Shown here piece by piece: positions 16,485-25,222 of a stretch of 64,000 bases of DNA (position 1 is its first letter; each line of letters begins with the position of its first letter). This DNA comes from Limisphaera sp026417315 (GTDB lineage: Bacteria > Verrucomicrobiota > Verrucomicrobiia > Limisphaerales > Limisphaeraceae). A model generated the notes under the pieces. It was not told the origin of the DNA. It saw nothing but the letters and a program-made list of their open reading frames with translations, and did not search any database. A program made the position numbers and the translations under genes. The stretch is from contig NZ_JBMVQY010000001.1 in NCBI RefSeq assembly GCF_049537125.1, forward strand, positions 1,984,001-2,048,000, given 5' to 3'.

Positions 16485-18320
16485 ATGACGTTTCTGGAGC
16501 CGATGGCATGGGCGTTGGCCGTCAGCCTGGCGCTGGTGGTGCTGCTGCATTTGCTCAAGCGGCGCCGGCGTCGGGTGCCGGTGTCGAGTTTGGTGTTGTG
16601 GGAGCGGTTCCTGCAGGACACACGGGCGAGTCATCCGTTTCAGCGGCTGCGGCATTCGTGGTTGTTGGTGTTGCAATTGCTGGCCTTGACGGTGCTGGTG
16701 ATGGGACTGGCCCGTCCGGCGCGTACGAGCGTGAGTCCGCCTGCGCCGCTGCGGGTCCTGATCCTGGATGCCTCGGCGTCGATGCGGGCCTCGGACGTGG
16801 CGCCGTCGCGGTTCGAGCAGGCGCGGGCGCGGGCGTTGCGGCTGGTGGCGGAGGCGGCACCGGAGGAGGAGCTGGCGGTGATTCGGGCGGGCGCGCGGCC
16901 GGAGCTGGTGCAGACGCCCACGCGCGATCACGCCGGTGTGCGAAGGGTGTTGGAAACGCTGGAGGCGTCCGATGAGCCGGGAAGGTTGCTACCGGCGCTG
17001 CGGTTGGCGGAGGCGCTGGTGCGACACCAGCCGGAAGCACGCCTCGAGTTGTTCACGGACGGGACCGCCGGGGACTGGGAGGAAGGGTATGCACGGGCCC
17101 TGCCGTTGACGGAGCACCGGGTGGGTACAGCCGGGCACAATCTCGGGGTGGTCGCGTGCGAGGCGCGGGTGGACCCCGAGCCGCCCCATCCGGTGCGCGT
17201 GGTGGCCCGGTTGAGCGCTTTTTCGGATCGTGCGCTCTCCGGGGTGGTGGAACTGCGAGCGGGGCCCGAAGTGGTGGAGCGGCGACCCGTGGTCTTGCAG
17301 GCGGGCGAGTCGGTTTCTGTTTCGTTCTTCGTGCCGGAGGCGCGACCCGGGCTTTGGGAATTGGTCGTGGAGACGCGGGACGATTTGGAGGCGGACAACC
17401 GGGTCTGGCTGGCGGTGAGTCCGCCGCGTCCGGTCCGGGTGTTGTTGGTCAGCCCCGGGAACGTGTTCCTGGAACGGGCGTTGCGGTCGCTGCCGCGGGC
17501 GCAGTGTCGAGTGGCCGCGGGGATCCCTGCGGATCTCGGGGAAGTGGACGTGCTGGTGTTGGATCGGGTGACCGTGGCCGGGCCCTTGCCCGTGCCGGTG
17601 CTGGCATGGGCCAGTTGGCCCTGGGAACCCACGGACCGGACGAAGTGGGTGGACTCCGCCACGCCGGTGCTCGATTGGGACCCTGCACACCCGGTACTGC
17701 GCCACGTGCGGCTGGACGACGTGCATGCGGCCCGGGTGGAGGTTCGCTCGCCGCCGCCCGGGGCCGAGGTGTTGGCGGAGTGTGGGGAGGGACCGATGCT
17801 GCTGGCGGGGGAACGGGGCGGGCAACGGTTCGTGTGGGCGGGGTTCAGTCCTCTGGACAGCGACTGGCCGTTGCGGGTGAGCTTTCCGATCTTCGTGGCG
17901 AACGCGGTGGAGTGGCTGGCCGCAGCTTCGGCGACGAAGGCCACGGTGCGGGCCGGGGAACCGGTGGTCCTGCGGTGGACCCGGCCCGGATCGGTCGTGC
18001 GGGTGACCGGGCCGGACCAGCGGAGCTGGTCATGGCGTGTGGAGGCGGCCGGGGATCGTGCCGTGTTCGAGGGCACGGAACGCTGCGGGGTGTATCGGTT
18101 CGAGGCCGGGGGGGAAACGTGGGAGGCGTGCGTGAATCTGCTGAATGAGGAGGAGAGCAACCTGCGGGCGCGGCGTCCGGCGCTGGGAGCTCTGGCAGAG
18201 GCCCGGTCGGCCGGGGGAACGGCCGTGCATGTGCGGCGCGAGTACTGGGCCGTGTTGGCGACCGCGTTCCTGCTCCTGTCCCTGACGGAATGGTGGTGGT
18301 ACCACCGCCGATCGGTGTGA
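16485..18320 (+). CDS. BatA-like membrane protein with VWA domain
   Basis: Inner-membrane protein of about 611 aa. The N-terminal BatA region MTFLEPMAWALAVSLALVVLLHLLKRRRRR anchors it, a second membrane segment spans about residues 60-80, and a VWA domain begins LILDASASMRASD with a MIDAS-like DxSxS (DASAS). The middle is a beta-rich periplasmic region, and a last membrane segment (WAVLATAFLLLSLTEWWWY) closes the protein. GGAGGG lies 7 bases before the ATG, fixing the start. It follows the DUF58 gene after 64 bases. Together they look like the core of a MoxR-DUF58-VWA envelope module, minus MoxR. Converges on the sigma-54 activator gene. Confidence 0.82.
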   Translation: MTFLEPMAWALAVSLALVVLLHLLKRRRRRVPVSSLVLWERFLQDTRASHPFQRLRHSWLLVLQLLALTVLVMGLARPARTSVSPPAPLRVLILDASASMRASDVAPSRFEQARARALRLVAEAAPEEELAVIRAGARPELVQTPTRDHAGVRRVLETLEASDEPGRLLPALRLAEALVRHQPEARLELFTDGTAGDWEEGYARALPLTEHRVGTAGHNLGVVACEARVDPEPPHPVRVVARLSAFSDRALSGVVELRAGPEVVERRPVVLQAGESVSVSFFVPEARPGLWELVVETRDDLEADNRVWLAVSPPRPVRVLLVSPGNVFLERALRSLPRAQCRVAAGIPADLGEVDVLVLDRVTVAGPLPVPVLAWASWPWEPTDRTKWVDSATPVLDWDPAHPVLRHVRLDDVHAARVEVRSPPPGAEVLAECGEGPMLLAGERGGQRFVWAGFSPLDSDWPLRVSFPIFVANAVEWLAAASATKATVRAGEPVVLRWTRPGSVVRVTGPDQRSWSWRVEAAGDRAVFEGTERCGVYRFEAGGETWEACVNLLNEEESNLRARRPALGALAEARSAGGTAVHVRREYWAVLATAFLLLSLTEWWWYHRRSV

Positions 18321-18344
18321 AGCCGGAGGCACCGCGGGGGCGGC

Positions 18345-19805
18345 TTACCCGGAGGCGTCCGCGGCCGAAACTTCCGACTCGGGTTCCGTTGTCCCCTCGG
18401 ACTGGGGTCGCGTGCCGTGGATTTCGTGGAGTTTGTTGCGGAGGGTTCGGATGCTGATGCCGAGGATGCGTGCGGCGTGGGTGCGGTTGCCCTTGCAACG
18501 CTCGAGCGCGGCCAGGATGTGCTGACGTTCCAGTTCGGCCAGGGTCGGGAAATGGCCATCGGCGGCCGGGCCGGGTCGGGCCGGGGCGCCCGGGGGAGGC
18601 TGGGCCGCGGGGCCGGCGGCCTCGGAGCTCAGGAGCACGGGGGTGCTGAGGCCCAGGTGAGCGGGCTCCAGCAGGCCATCGTCGCCGCAAAGAATCACGG
18701 CCCGTTCGACCACGTTTTGGAGTTCACGCACGTTGCCGGGCCAGGAATGGGCCTGGAGGGCGGCGAGGGCGGCGTCCGAAAAGCCCTTGACGTGCACGCC
18801 GTGTTTGCGGCTGAACCGTCGCATGAATTCCTCGGCCAGCGGGATGATGTCGCTGCGGCGTTCCCGCAGCGGCGGCAGGTGGATGGGCACGACGTTCAGG
18901 CGGAAGAAGAGGTCCTGGCGGAACTCTTTGCGTTCGACGCTTTGTTCGAGGTTGCGATTGGTGGTGGCGATGACGCGGACGTCCACCTTGATGGTGCGGG
19001 TGCCGCCCACGCGTTCGAATTCGCGTTCCTGGAGCACGCGCAGCAGCTTGGCCTGCACGCTGGGGGAGATCTCGCTGATCTCATCCAGCAGGATGGTGCC
19101 GCCGTGGGCCAGCTCGAACCGGCCCTCGCGCTTGTTGATGGCCCCGGTGAAGGCGCCCTTTTCGTGGCCGAAGAACTCGCTTTCGATGAGGTTCTCGGGA
19201 ATGGCGGCGCAGTTGACCTTGATGAAGGGGCCGTGGGCGCGGGGGCTTTCGCGGTAGATGGCGCGGGCGACCAGTTCCTTGCCGGTGCCGCTCTCTCCCT
19301 GGATGAGCACGGTGGCCTGGGTGCGGGCCACTTTGCGAATGAGCTGGCGCAGCTCCTGCATGGCCGGGCTGTTCCCCAGCAGCTCCTGCTCGGCCTCGTC
19401 GGTCTCCTGGGAGAGGAACCGGTTGACCTTGAGCAACTGGGTGAACTCCTCGGCCTTGCGCAGAACGACCTCGATCTGCTCGGTGGAGAAGGGCTTGATC
19501 AGGTAGTCGAATGCGCCGTTCTTCATGCATTCGACGGCGGATTCGACGCTGCCGAAGCCGGTGGTGATGACCACCAACGGCCGTTGCGGGCGTTGTTGCA
19601 GGGCCTTCAGCAGGTCGGTGCCGTCGCCGTCCGGCAGCCGCACGTCCAGGATGATGAGATCCCAGTTGTCCGCGGCGAGGTATTCCTGGGCCTCGGCAAG
19701 GGTGGCGACGGCGGCGACGTCGTACCGGCGTCGGCGCAGGGTCTGCGCCAGATTGTTGCGCAGGATGGCATCGTCTTCCAGGACTATGATTTTTTCGATC
19801 GGCAT
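18345..19805 (-). CDS. NtrC-family sigma-54-dependent response regulator
   Basis: 486-aa transcription activator with three domains. Receiver domain residues 1-125 has phospho-acceptor Asp54 in LIILDVRLPD, the acidic pair Glu10/Asp11/Asp12, and Lys in YLIKPF. The AAA+ domain is about 145-380, with Walker A GESGTGKE, the sigma-54-contacting loop GAFTGA, Walker B GGTILLDE and the arginine-finger region FRQDLFFRLNVVPI. A C-terminal Fis-type HTH ends in LGISIRTLRNKL. All key residues are present, so it should be an active sigma-54 activator. It is the last gene of a four-gene minus-strand operon (3 bases after the helical protein gene). The flgF promoter 11 kb away has the -24/-12 layout it would act on; that link is inferred. 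Confidence 0.9.
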   Translation of the reverse strand: MPIEKIIVLEDDAILRNNLAQTLRRRRYDVAAVATLAEAQEYLAADNWDLIILDVRLPDGDGTDLLKALQQRPQRPLVVITTGFGSVESAVECMKNGAFDYLIKPFSTEQIEVVLRKAEEFTQLLKVNRFLSQETDEAEQELLGNSPAMQELRQLIRKVARTQATVLIQGESGTGKELVARAIYRESPRAHGPFIKVNCAAIPENLIESEFFGHEKGAFTGAINKREGRFELAHGGTILLDEISEISPSVQAKLLRVLQEREFERVGGTRTIKVDVRVIATTNRNLEQSVERKEFRQDLFFRLNVVPIHLPPLRERRSDIIPLAEEFMRRFSRKHGVHVKGFSDAALAALQAHSWPGNVRELQNVVERAVILCGDDGLLEPAHLGLSTPVLLSSEAAGPAAQPPPGAPARPGPAADGHFPTLAELERQHILAALERCKGNRTHAARILGISIRTLRNKLHEIHGTRPQSEGTTEPESEVSAADASG

Positions 19806-19808
19806 GCG

Positions 19809-20252
19809 TCAGGCCGGGCTGTGACGACGATAGAGATCGGCGACGAAATGCGGTTGCTGGGCGGCGGCCGGCGGCAGGTGCCGGGCCGGCAACAGGCCCC
19901 GGCGCAGGAGGGCCTGCTGATTCTCGCGGTCCAGCTGAAGGATCCGCATGAGCATGGTCTGCACTTGATCGGTGATGCGCCGCAACTCGGTGGACGGGAC
20001 CCGGGGCCGGGTCGCGCCGCTGCGATGAAGCCCACGCCACCGTCGCAGTTCAGTCAACGCCGCTTCCAAGCGCGGAAGCAAGTCCTTTCTGTGGCGGTAA
20101 AACTGGAACGGCTGGTACTCCCCGCCCTGATGCAGGGCCTGATGCTCCCGCAGGTAAAGGTCCAGGGTCTCTTCGCAGAGGGCCCGGTACTGCTGGAGAA
20201 CTGGCAGGAGGGGCGTCTGGTCCGGCTCGACGGGCAGGCGGGCGGTTTTCAT
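19809..20252 (-). CDS. Small helical protein, possibly FlgN/FliT-like
   Basis: 147-aa all-helical, Leu/Arg/Gln-rich protein starting MKTARLPVEP. It has no signal, membrane segment or cofactor motif. The heptad-like stretches LLPVLQQYRALCEETLDLYL and LRRITDQVQTMLMRILQLDRENQQALL resemble flagellar export chaperones (FlgN/FliT class), but the match is too weak to name it. Its ATG overlaps the stop of the upstream TPR gene (ATGA), and it ends 3 bases before the sigma-54 activator start. Position between a secreted TPR protein and an NtrC regulator would suit a regulatory adaptor or chaperone. Confidence 0.5.
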   Translation of the reverse strand: MKTARLPVEPDQTPLLPVLQQYRALCEETLDLYLREHQALHQGGEYQPFQFYRHRKDLLPRLEAALTELRRWRGLHRSGATRPRVPSTELRRITDQVQTMLMRILQLDRENQQALLRRGLLPARHLPPAAAQQPHFVADLYRRHSPA

Positions 20253-21721
20253 GGGAGGGCGGGAAGGGCGCTTTCCAACGGGGTGAGACGGGCCTGGACG
20301 GGGGGCAGCAACTTGCGCAAGGCAAGTTCGGATCGGGCCTGCCATTGCACGAAATCCAAGCGCCATTTGGCCATGTTGACGACGGCTTGAAGCCCCGGCG
20401 AGGCGTTGGTGCCCAGCTCGCCGGATCGGTCGAGAATCCGCTGGTAGGTCTGGGCCGCCAGTTCGGGCTGGAGAAGTCGTTCGTAGGTCATCCCGATCTG
20501 GTAGAGGACCGGGAATTGCCAGGCCGGCGAAGGGTCCAGTTGGGCGAGGGTTAGGTAGATGTCCAGCGCCTTCGTATAGTCGCCCTCCTGGTAAAGTTGG
20601 TTGGCGATTTCGTTGCCGGTGCGGCGCTGCCAGTAGGCCCAGAGGTCCGGGCGTTCGCTGCTCCTGGCCTTTTGTTCGGTCAGGAGCCTGAGCACCTGTT
20701 GGAGCGCCTCGCTGTTGCGGCCGAGTTTCTTCAGGGAGCTGGCCAGCAGGAACCGGACCTCGGGTTGTTCGGGTGCGTCGGGGAACCGCTCCAGGAAGTC
20801 GTAGGCATGGCTGGCGGCTTCGTCGTGTCGGCCCACGGCGGCCAGCGACCGAATCAACCGGTATTGGGCCAGCGCCCGATTGAGGAAGGGGCTGTTCTGG
20901 CGCAGCAGCCGGGTGTAGAACTCGGCGGCATCGGCGAACTTGCCGCTGAGGTAGTGGGTTTCGGCAATTTCGATCTGCGCCTGCAGTACGAGGCGCTGGT
21001 AGTACTCGAAATGATCGGTCTTCAGGACCAGGGCCGCGGTCATGACGCTGTAGAACTTGGCCAGCGCCAACTGGTTGAGTCCCATCTGACGGAACAGCAG
21101 GCCCTGCCGCAACAACACCTCGGGCACGCGCGGATCGGCCGGCCATTTTTGGACGAACTGGGAATAGATCTGCTGGGCCCGGGGCAGATCGTTTTCGTCC
21201 TGGGCGACCATGGCCAGTTCCAGCAGCGCGGATCGTTGCACGACTTCGGGGACGTCCTCCGCCAGCAGTTCGACCAGCAGCGGACCGGCCTGGGCCGTTT
21301 GACGCGTCAACCGCAGGTGTCGCGCCAGTTCCAGTTGCCCCTGCAACTTCTGGAGCCGTTGCGGGTCCTCCAGGGTCGCGGTTTCCGCGGGTCGGGGTGG
21401 CCAGACCAGGGGCGTGGCCGGGGCATTCGTCAAATCGAGGCTGAGAGGTCCTTGCGGCCGTGTCGTGGATAGCAGGGTGCCCGTCAACGCCTGGGTTGCT
21501 GCCCCGGGCGCATTCGTGCCTGGCGCGTTGGTTGCGACGGCAATGGCGGCATTGGTGGGGTCCGGTCCGGGGAGGGGTGCGGCCGGCACCGTGGGCTGGC
21601 CGGACAGCGTCGCGGCGAACGAGCCGGCCAGCACGGAGGCGACTGCACTCACGACCCGGCCGGTGAGGCGGACCGCGTGCCGTCGCAGGGACGTCGTCCG
21701 AGCAGCGTTGTTCATTTTCAC
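20249..21721 (-). CDS. Secreted TPR-repeat protein
   Basis: 490-aa protein with a probable Sec signal (Arg-rich start, then VVSAVASVLAGSFAATLSG). A Pro/Ala/Asn/Thr-rich linker follows (residues about 42-110, repeated TNAPGTNAPG), then TPR-like helical pairs from about 125 to 450 (for example LPRAQQIYSQFVQKWPADP, SGKFADAAEFYTRLL, EGDYTKALDIYLTLAQLDP). This resembles YbgF/BamD-like periplasmic TPR scaffolds. Starts at MKMNN (21721) or the second Met six bases later. Coupled by ATGA overlaps to both the upstream Pro-rich protein gene and the downstream helical gene, so one operon. Role unknown; an envelope-assembly scaffold is the safest guess. Confidence 0.72.
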   Translation of the reverse strand: MKMNNAARTTSLRRHAVRLTGRVVSAVASVLAGSFAATLSGQPTVPAAPLPGPDPTNAAIAVATNAPGTNAPGAATQALTGTLLSTTRPQGPLSLDLTNAPATPLVWPPRPAETATLEDPQRLQKLQGQLELARHLRLTRQTAQAGPLLVELLAEDVPEVVQRSALLELAMVAQDENDLPRAQQIYSQFVQKWPADPRVPEVLLRQGLLFRQMGLNQLALAKFYSVMTAALVLKTDHFEYYQRLVLQAQIEIAETHYLSGKFADAAEFYTRLLRQNSPFLNRALAQYRLIRSLAAVGRHDEAASHAYDFLERFPDAPEQPEVRFLLASSLKKLGRNSEALQQVLRLLTEQKARSSERPDLWAYWQRRTGNEIANQLYQEGDYTKALDIYLTLAQLDPSPAWQFPVLYQIGMTYERLLQPELAAQTYQRILDRSGELGTNASPGLQAVVNMAKWRLDFVQWQARSELALRKLLPPVQARLTPLESALPALP

Positions 21722-22362
21722 GGCGACCGGTAAATGGCGCGGCTGGGTGGGGCCGGTTGCACCAGGGGCGGCTGAAAGCCGATGTCCACCGGTACGAGGA
21801 CGCGCACCGGGGCGGTGTTGGTGACGCCCGGTATGGGTTTGAAAAAGTCCACCAGCATCTGCGGGGTGACGAACAGCATTTCGCTTGCCGGGCCGATGGT
21901 GTTGGTGACGGCCGGGGTCGAGCTTAATGAAGAGGACCCGGGCAGCGGGTCGGGCAGGACGAATTCGTAGGCGGGGGCCGGGTTGGTGGGGGTTGGCGCG
22001 GCAGTGGCGGGCGGGGATGGTTCTACGGGACTCTGGATCGGCGCCGGTGTATTCGTCGGCCCTGGGGCAGCTTGGGGAACAGATGCAAGGACCGGATCGG
22101 CGTTGGCGGCCAAGGGGCTTGAAACGGCGGGCGGATTGGTTTGGGTTTGCTCGTTCGGCGGAGTAATGTCGTTATCGTTGGGCCAAACTCCACTTACATC
22201 CTGCTTCGATGACGATAAAAATCTCAGCGGAGGCGGTCCCGCCCATCGCAAATAACCGTCCCTGTGAGCCCAAACCGTCGAAGCCTCCAACAAAAGCCAA
22301 GCAGCCAGGCCCGCTGACCAGCGGGCCCAACGCCCCTGCCGACATTTGTCCCTGATTTGCAT
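21718..22362 (-). CDS. Secreted Pro/Thr-rich protein of unknown function
   Basis: 214-aa protein, first gene of the four-gene minus-strand operon. The signal peptide is WARWSAGLAAWLLLEASTVWA, with a basic n-region before it and cleavage near residue 32. The mature part is dominated by Pro, Thr, Asn and Ala (residues about 70-150, low complexity, extended). It ends in a better-ordered piece LFVTPQMLVDFFKPIPG and VRVLVPVDIGFQPPL, which reads like an anchoring or partner-binding segment. No known family recognised. Translational coupling (ATGA) to the TPR protein suggests the two work together in the periplasm or at the outer membrane. Confidence 0.6.
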   Translation of the reverse strand: MQIRDKCRQGRWARWSAGLAAWLLLEASTVWAHRDGYLRWAGPPPLRFLSSSKQDVSGVWPNDNDITPPNEQTQTNPPAVSSPLAANADPVLASVPQAAPGPTNTPAPIQSPVEPSPPATAAPTPTNPAPAYEFVLPDPLPGSSSLSSTPAVTNTIGPASEMLFVTPQMLVDFFKPIPGVTNTAPVRVLVPVDIGFQPPLVQPAPPSRAIYRSP

Positions 22363-22800
22363 GCTGTCTCCTGCCGCCCGGCAATGCGGTTTCGATCCCG
22401 AGTTTCCACCTTCAGCCCTTGCCCCACGGCCATGGCCTTTTGGCCTCCGGCGCGCTCACTCGAGCCCTGCTCTGCCTTCGCGCGCGCTTTCCCGGCAAGA
22501 GCCCTATCGGCAAAACCTGCCGGGACTTGAGGAACAAAATGCAGGCAAAGCTTGCCCGGCCCCGACGATGGCGGGGCGATGTCGGTTTGGCAGAATCGGT
22601 TGGGGCAAGGTCTCGAGACTCGGGACAAGCTTTGCACTGGGGCCGGTTCCCAGTCGCGGGTCACGGGAGCTTGGTTTCAGTGAGAATCGCGCCGGCCCTT
22701 GGCAAGACACCGAAGGTGGAACGGGGGAGCGGCCGGGATTCAGAGTGTCTTCGTCTTCGGCCGGGGGACGGTTCTGCGCCGGTCGTTGGGCCGGGTTTGG
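22363..22800. other. Intergenic, nothing recognised
   Basis: About 440 bases between the Pro-rich protein start and the end of the topoisomerase gene. No gene, RNA or obvious sigma-54 site for the leftward operon was found on inspection. The frames open here are GC-driven. Confidence 0.45.
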
Positions 22801-24654
22801 TCAGTCCGTGACCGGCACCACCAGGCGTTCCATGATGTAGTCGCGGCGCTCCGGGGTGTTGCGGCCGAGGTAAAAGTCGAGGATGGCGCCGGCGTCCGGT
22901 CGGGGTGCGTATTCCACACGGCTCAGGCGCATCTCGGGACCGATGAAGCGGGCGAACTCGCGGGGGCTGATTTCGCCGAGGCCCTTGAAACGGGTGATTT
23001 CCGGTTTGCCGCCGAGTTTGCGGATGGCCTCGTCGCGTTCAGCCTCCGTGTAGCAATAAAGGGTTTGCTCCTTGTTCCGCACACGGAACAGCGGGGTTTC
23101 CAGGACGTACAGATGGCCGTCGTGGACCAGGGCGTCGAAGAACCGGAAAAAGTACGCGATCATGAGGTTGCGGATGTGCAATCCGTCCACGTCGGCGTCG
23201 GTGGCGAGGATGACTTTCTCGTAGCGCAGGCCGTCCACGGAATCCTCGATGTTGAGCGCCTGCATGAGGTTGTAGAGCTCGTCGTTCTTGTACATGACGT
23301 CGCGTTTGAGTTCCCAGACGTTGAGCGGCTTGCCCTTCAGCACAAACACGGCCTGGGTTTCGACGTCGCGGCAGCTGGTGATGGAACCGGCGGCCGACTG
23401 GCCCTCGCAGATGAAGATCATGGTTCCCTGGCCCTTGCCGGTGCGCTTGTCGTAGTGGAGCCGGCAGTCTTTGAGCTGGGGGATGCGGAGGCTGATGGCT
23501 TTGGCGCGTTCGCGGGCCAGTTTTTTGACCGTCTGGAGCTCTTTGCGGAGCTGCTGGGTGTCGCGGACCTTGGCCAGGATGGCCTCGGCAATGGGCCGAT
23601 TGCGCTGGAAGAAGTGGAGCAGTTCTTCACGGACCTTGTTGACGAGTTCGGTCCGAATTTCGGTGTTGCCGAGTTTGTTTTTCGTTTGGGACTCGAACAC
23701 GGGGTCCTTGAGGCGCACGGCCACCGCGCCCACCAGCGATTCACGCACATCGTCGCCCTCGAACCGGCTGTTGGCAAACTCGTTGACGGCTTTGAGCAGT
23801 CCCTCGCGGAAGGCGCTCAGGTGGGTGCCGCCGTCGCTGGTGTACTGGCCGTTGACAAAGGAATACACCGTCTCGCCGTAGCGGCTGTTGGTGTGGGTGA
23901 AGCAGAATTCGAGCGTGCGGGAGCTGTAGTGCAACGGCGGGTAGATCGGTTCGCTGCCGTCGCTGGCCAGCTCTTCCATCACCAGGTCCATCAGACCGTG
24001 CCGGGACTGGTAGATGCGGGGCGGCTCGCCATTCCAGTGCAGAACCAGTTTCAGACCGGTATTGAGGTAACTGTAGTGGCGGAGACGACGTTCCACATGT
24101 TCCAAGCGGAACGCGGTGTCCTTGAAGATCTCCGGGTCGGGGTCGAACTCGATGAACGTGCCGTCCGGGGCCCGGGGATCGCGACCTTTCCGTTCGCGTG
24201 TCAGTTTGCCCTGGCGGAAGACCGCCTCGACGAACTCTCCGTTGCGGTGGCTGCGCACGGTGAAGGTGCGGGATAGGGCGTTGACGGCCTTGGCGCCGAC
24301 GCCGTTGAGGCCCACGCTGAACTGGAAGACGTCGTCGTTGTATTTGGCCCCCGTGTTGATGGTGGAGACGCAGTCGATCACCTTGCCCAGCGGAATGCCG
24401 CGGCCGTAGTCCCGCACCCGGACCCGCGTGCCTTCGATGTGGATGTCGATCTGCCGGCCATGGCCCATGATGAACTCGTCCACGGCATTGTCGATGACCT
24501 CCTTGAGCAGGATGTAGCAGCCGTCATCGTAGTGGGTGCCGTTGCCGATCCGGCCGATGTACATGCCGGTGCGCAGCCGGATGTGCTCGAGCGAAGAGAG
24601 GGTTTTGACCTTGCTCTCGTCGTACTGGTGAGGGGACCGGGGTTGTTCAGCCAT
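22801..24654 (-). CDS. Type IIA topoisomerase subunit B (ParE/GyrB-like, short form)
   Basis: 617-aa ATPase subunit of a type IIA topoisomerase. Visible motifs: LEHIRLRTGMYIG at the start; the GHKL N-box EVIDNAVDEF; DYGRGIPLG; the ATP-lid FSVGLNGVGAKAVNAL; a QTKNKLG transducer motif; and the TOPRIM metal motifs ICEGQSA and LATDADVDGLHI. It lacks the extended GyrB C-terminal insert and is the size of the short ParE-type proteins. The start at MAEQPRSPHQYDESK is chosen over MLLKARTM 21 bases upstream because the latter is not family-like. No ParC/GyrA gene adjoins it in this window. Whether it is gyrase or topo IV in vivo cannot be decided here. Confidence 0.87.
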   Translation of the reverse strand: MAEQPRSPHQYDESKVKTLSSLEHIRLRTGMYIGRIGNGTHYDDGCYILLKEVIDNAVDEFIMGHGRQIDIHIEGTRVRVRDYGRGIPLGKVIDCVSTINTGAKYNDDVFQFSVGLNGVGAKAVNALSRTFTVRSHRNGEFVEAVFRQGKLTRERKGRDPRAPDGTFIEFDPDPEIFKDTAFRLEHVERRLRHYSYLNTGLKLVLHWNGEPPRIYQSRHGLMDLVMEELASDGSEPIYPPLHYSSRTLEFCFTHTNSRYGETVYSFVNGQYTSDGGTHLSAFREGLLKAVNEFANSRFEGDDVRESLVGAVAVRLKDPVFESQTKNKLGNTEIRTELVNKVREELLHFFQRNRPIAEAILAKVRDTQQLRKELQTVKKLARERAKAISLRIPQLKDCRLHYDKRTGKGQGTMIFICEGQSAAGSITSCRDVETQAVFVLKGKPLNVWELKRDVMYKNDELYNLMQALNIEDSVDGLRYEKVILATDADVDGLHIRNLMIAYFFRFFDALVHDGHLYVLETPLFRVRNKEQTLYCYTEAERDEAIRKLGGKPEITRFKGLGEISPREFARFIGPEMRLSRVEYAPRPDAGAILDFYLGRNTPERRDYIMERLVVPVTD

Positions 24655-24813
24655 GGTTCGAGCCTTCAACAGCATGAGAGAAGGGCCGGGGGCCGCTTGC
24701 CAACGGAGCGGGGTGAGGGCCCGCACCTCCTCCACGAATGCCCCGAGCGAAATCAGGGCGGCGGCAGCGGCTGCGCCCGCGTTGCCGACCGGGGATGTCG
24801 ATCGCCGGCACGC

Positions 24814-25086
24814 TCAATGGCCACAGCCACAGCCGCAGCCGCCGTGTTTCTTGGGCGGCGCGGCCTCGCCCGGATTCCCGGTTGGACCGGCTTCTGCGGG
24901 GGCGGCACCTTCCTCCTGACCCTCCAGCAGTCGCCAGATCAGGGCCATCCCCAGCAACACGGTGCCGACGGGCAGCGTCACGTACGCGCCGACGGGGCGG
25001 CCCACGGGCACCCAACCGGCCACAAACAGCAGCCCCACGCCGAGAAAGGCGAGGGCGACCCACAGCAACCACTTGCTCGTTCGCAT
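24814..25086 (-). CDS. Small two-helix membrane protein with Cys/Gly/His tail
   Basis: 90-aa protein. MRTSKWLLWVALAFLGVGLLFVAGWV forms one membrane helix and YVTLPVGTVLLGMALIWRLL a second. The soluble tail ends in HGGCGCGCGH, a compact Cys/His cluster that could bind a metal such as zinc or copper. The start is the Met directly before the first helix. The open frame continues upstream but crosses the divergent promoter region of the cupin gene. No family recognised; comparable short proteins with CGCG-type tails occur as hypotheticals. Metal binding is an inference from composition only. Confidence 0.6.
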   Translation of the reverse strand: MRTSKWLLWVALAFLGVGLLFVAGWVPVGRPVGAYVTLPVGTVLLGMALIWRLLEGQEEGAAPAEAGPTGNPGEAAPPKKHGGCGCGCGH

Positions 25087-25174
25087 AACGTTCAATTCGT
25101 TTGGCCCCCGGAACCGAGGGGGTTGTCCAACGGCCCTCCCAGCATAAACACGTCCATCGGTGGCGCAACCCTGC

Positions 25175-25188
25175 TTGACAGAAGTCAA
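25175..25188. promoter_or_regulatory. FNR/CRP-family operator-like palindrome
   Basis: TTGAC-AGAA-GTCAA is a perfect 14-base inverted repeat in the divergent region between the small membrane protein and the cupin gene, ending 34 bases before the cupin ATG. It matches the FNR/DNR-type architecture TTGAY-N4-RTCAA. No FNR-family gene is in the window. Confidence 0.5.
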
Positions 25189-25222
25189 GGCCCCGGAAGG
25201 CGTTCTGTGGCAGAGTGCCGGC

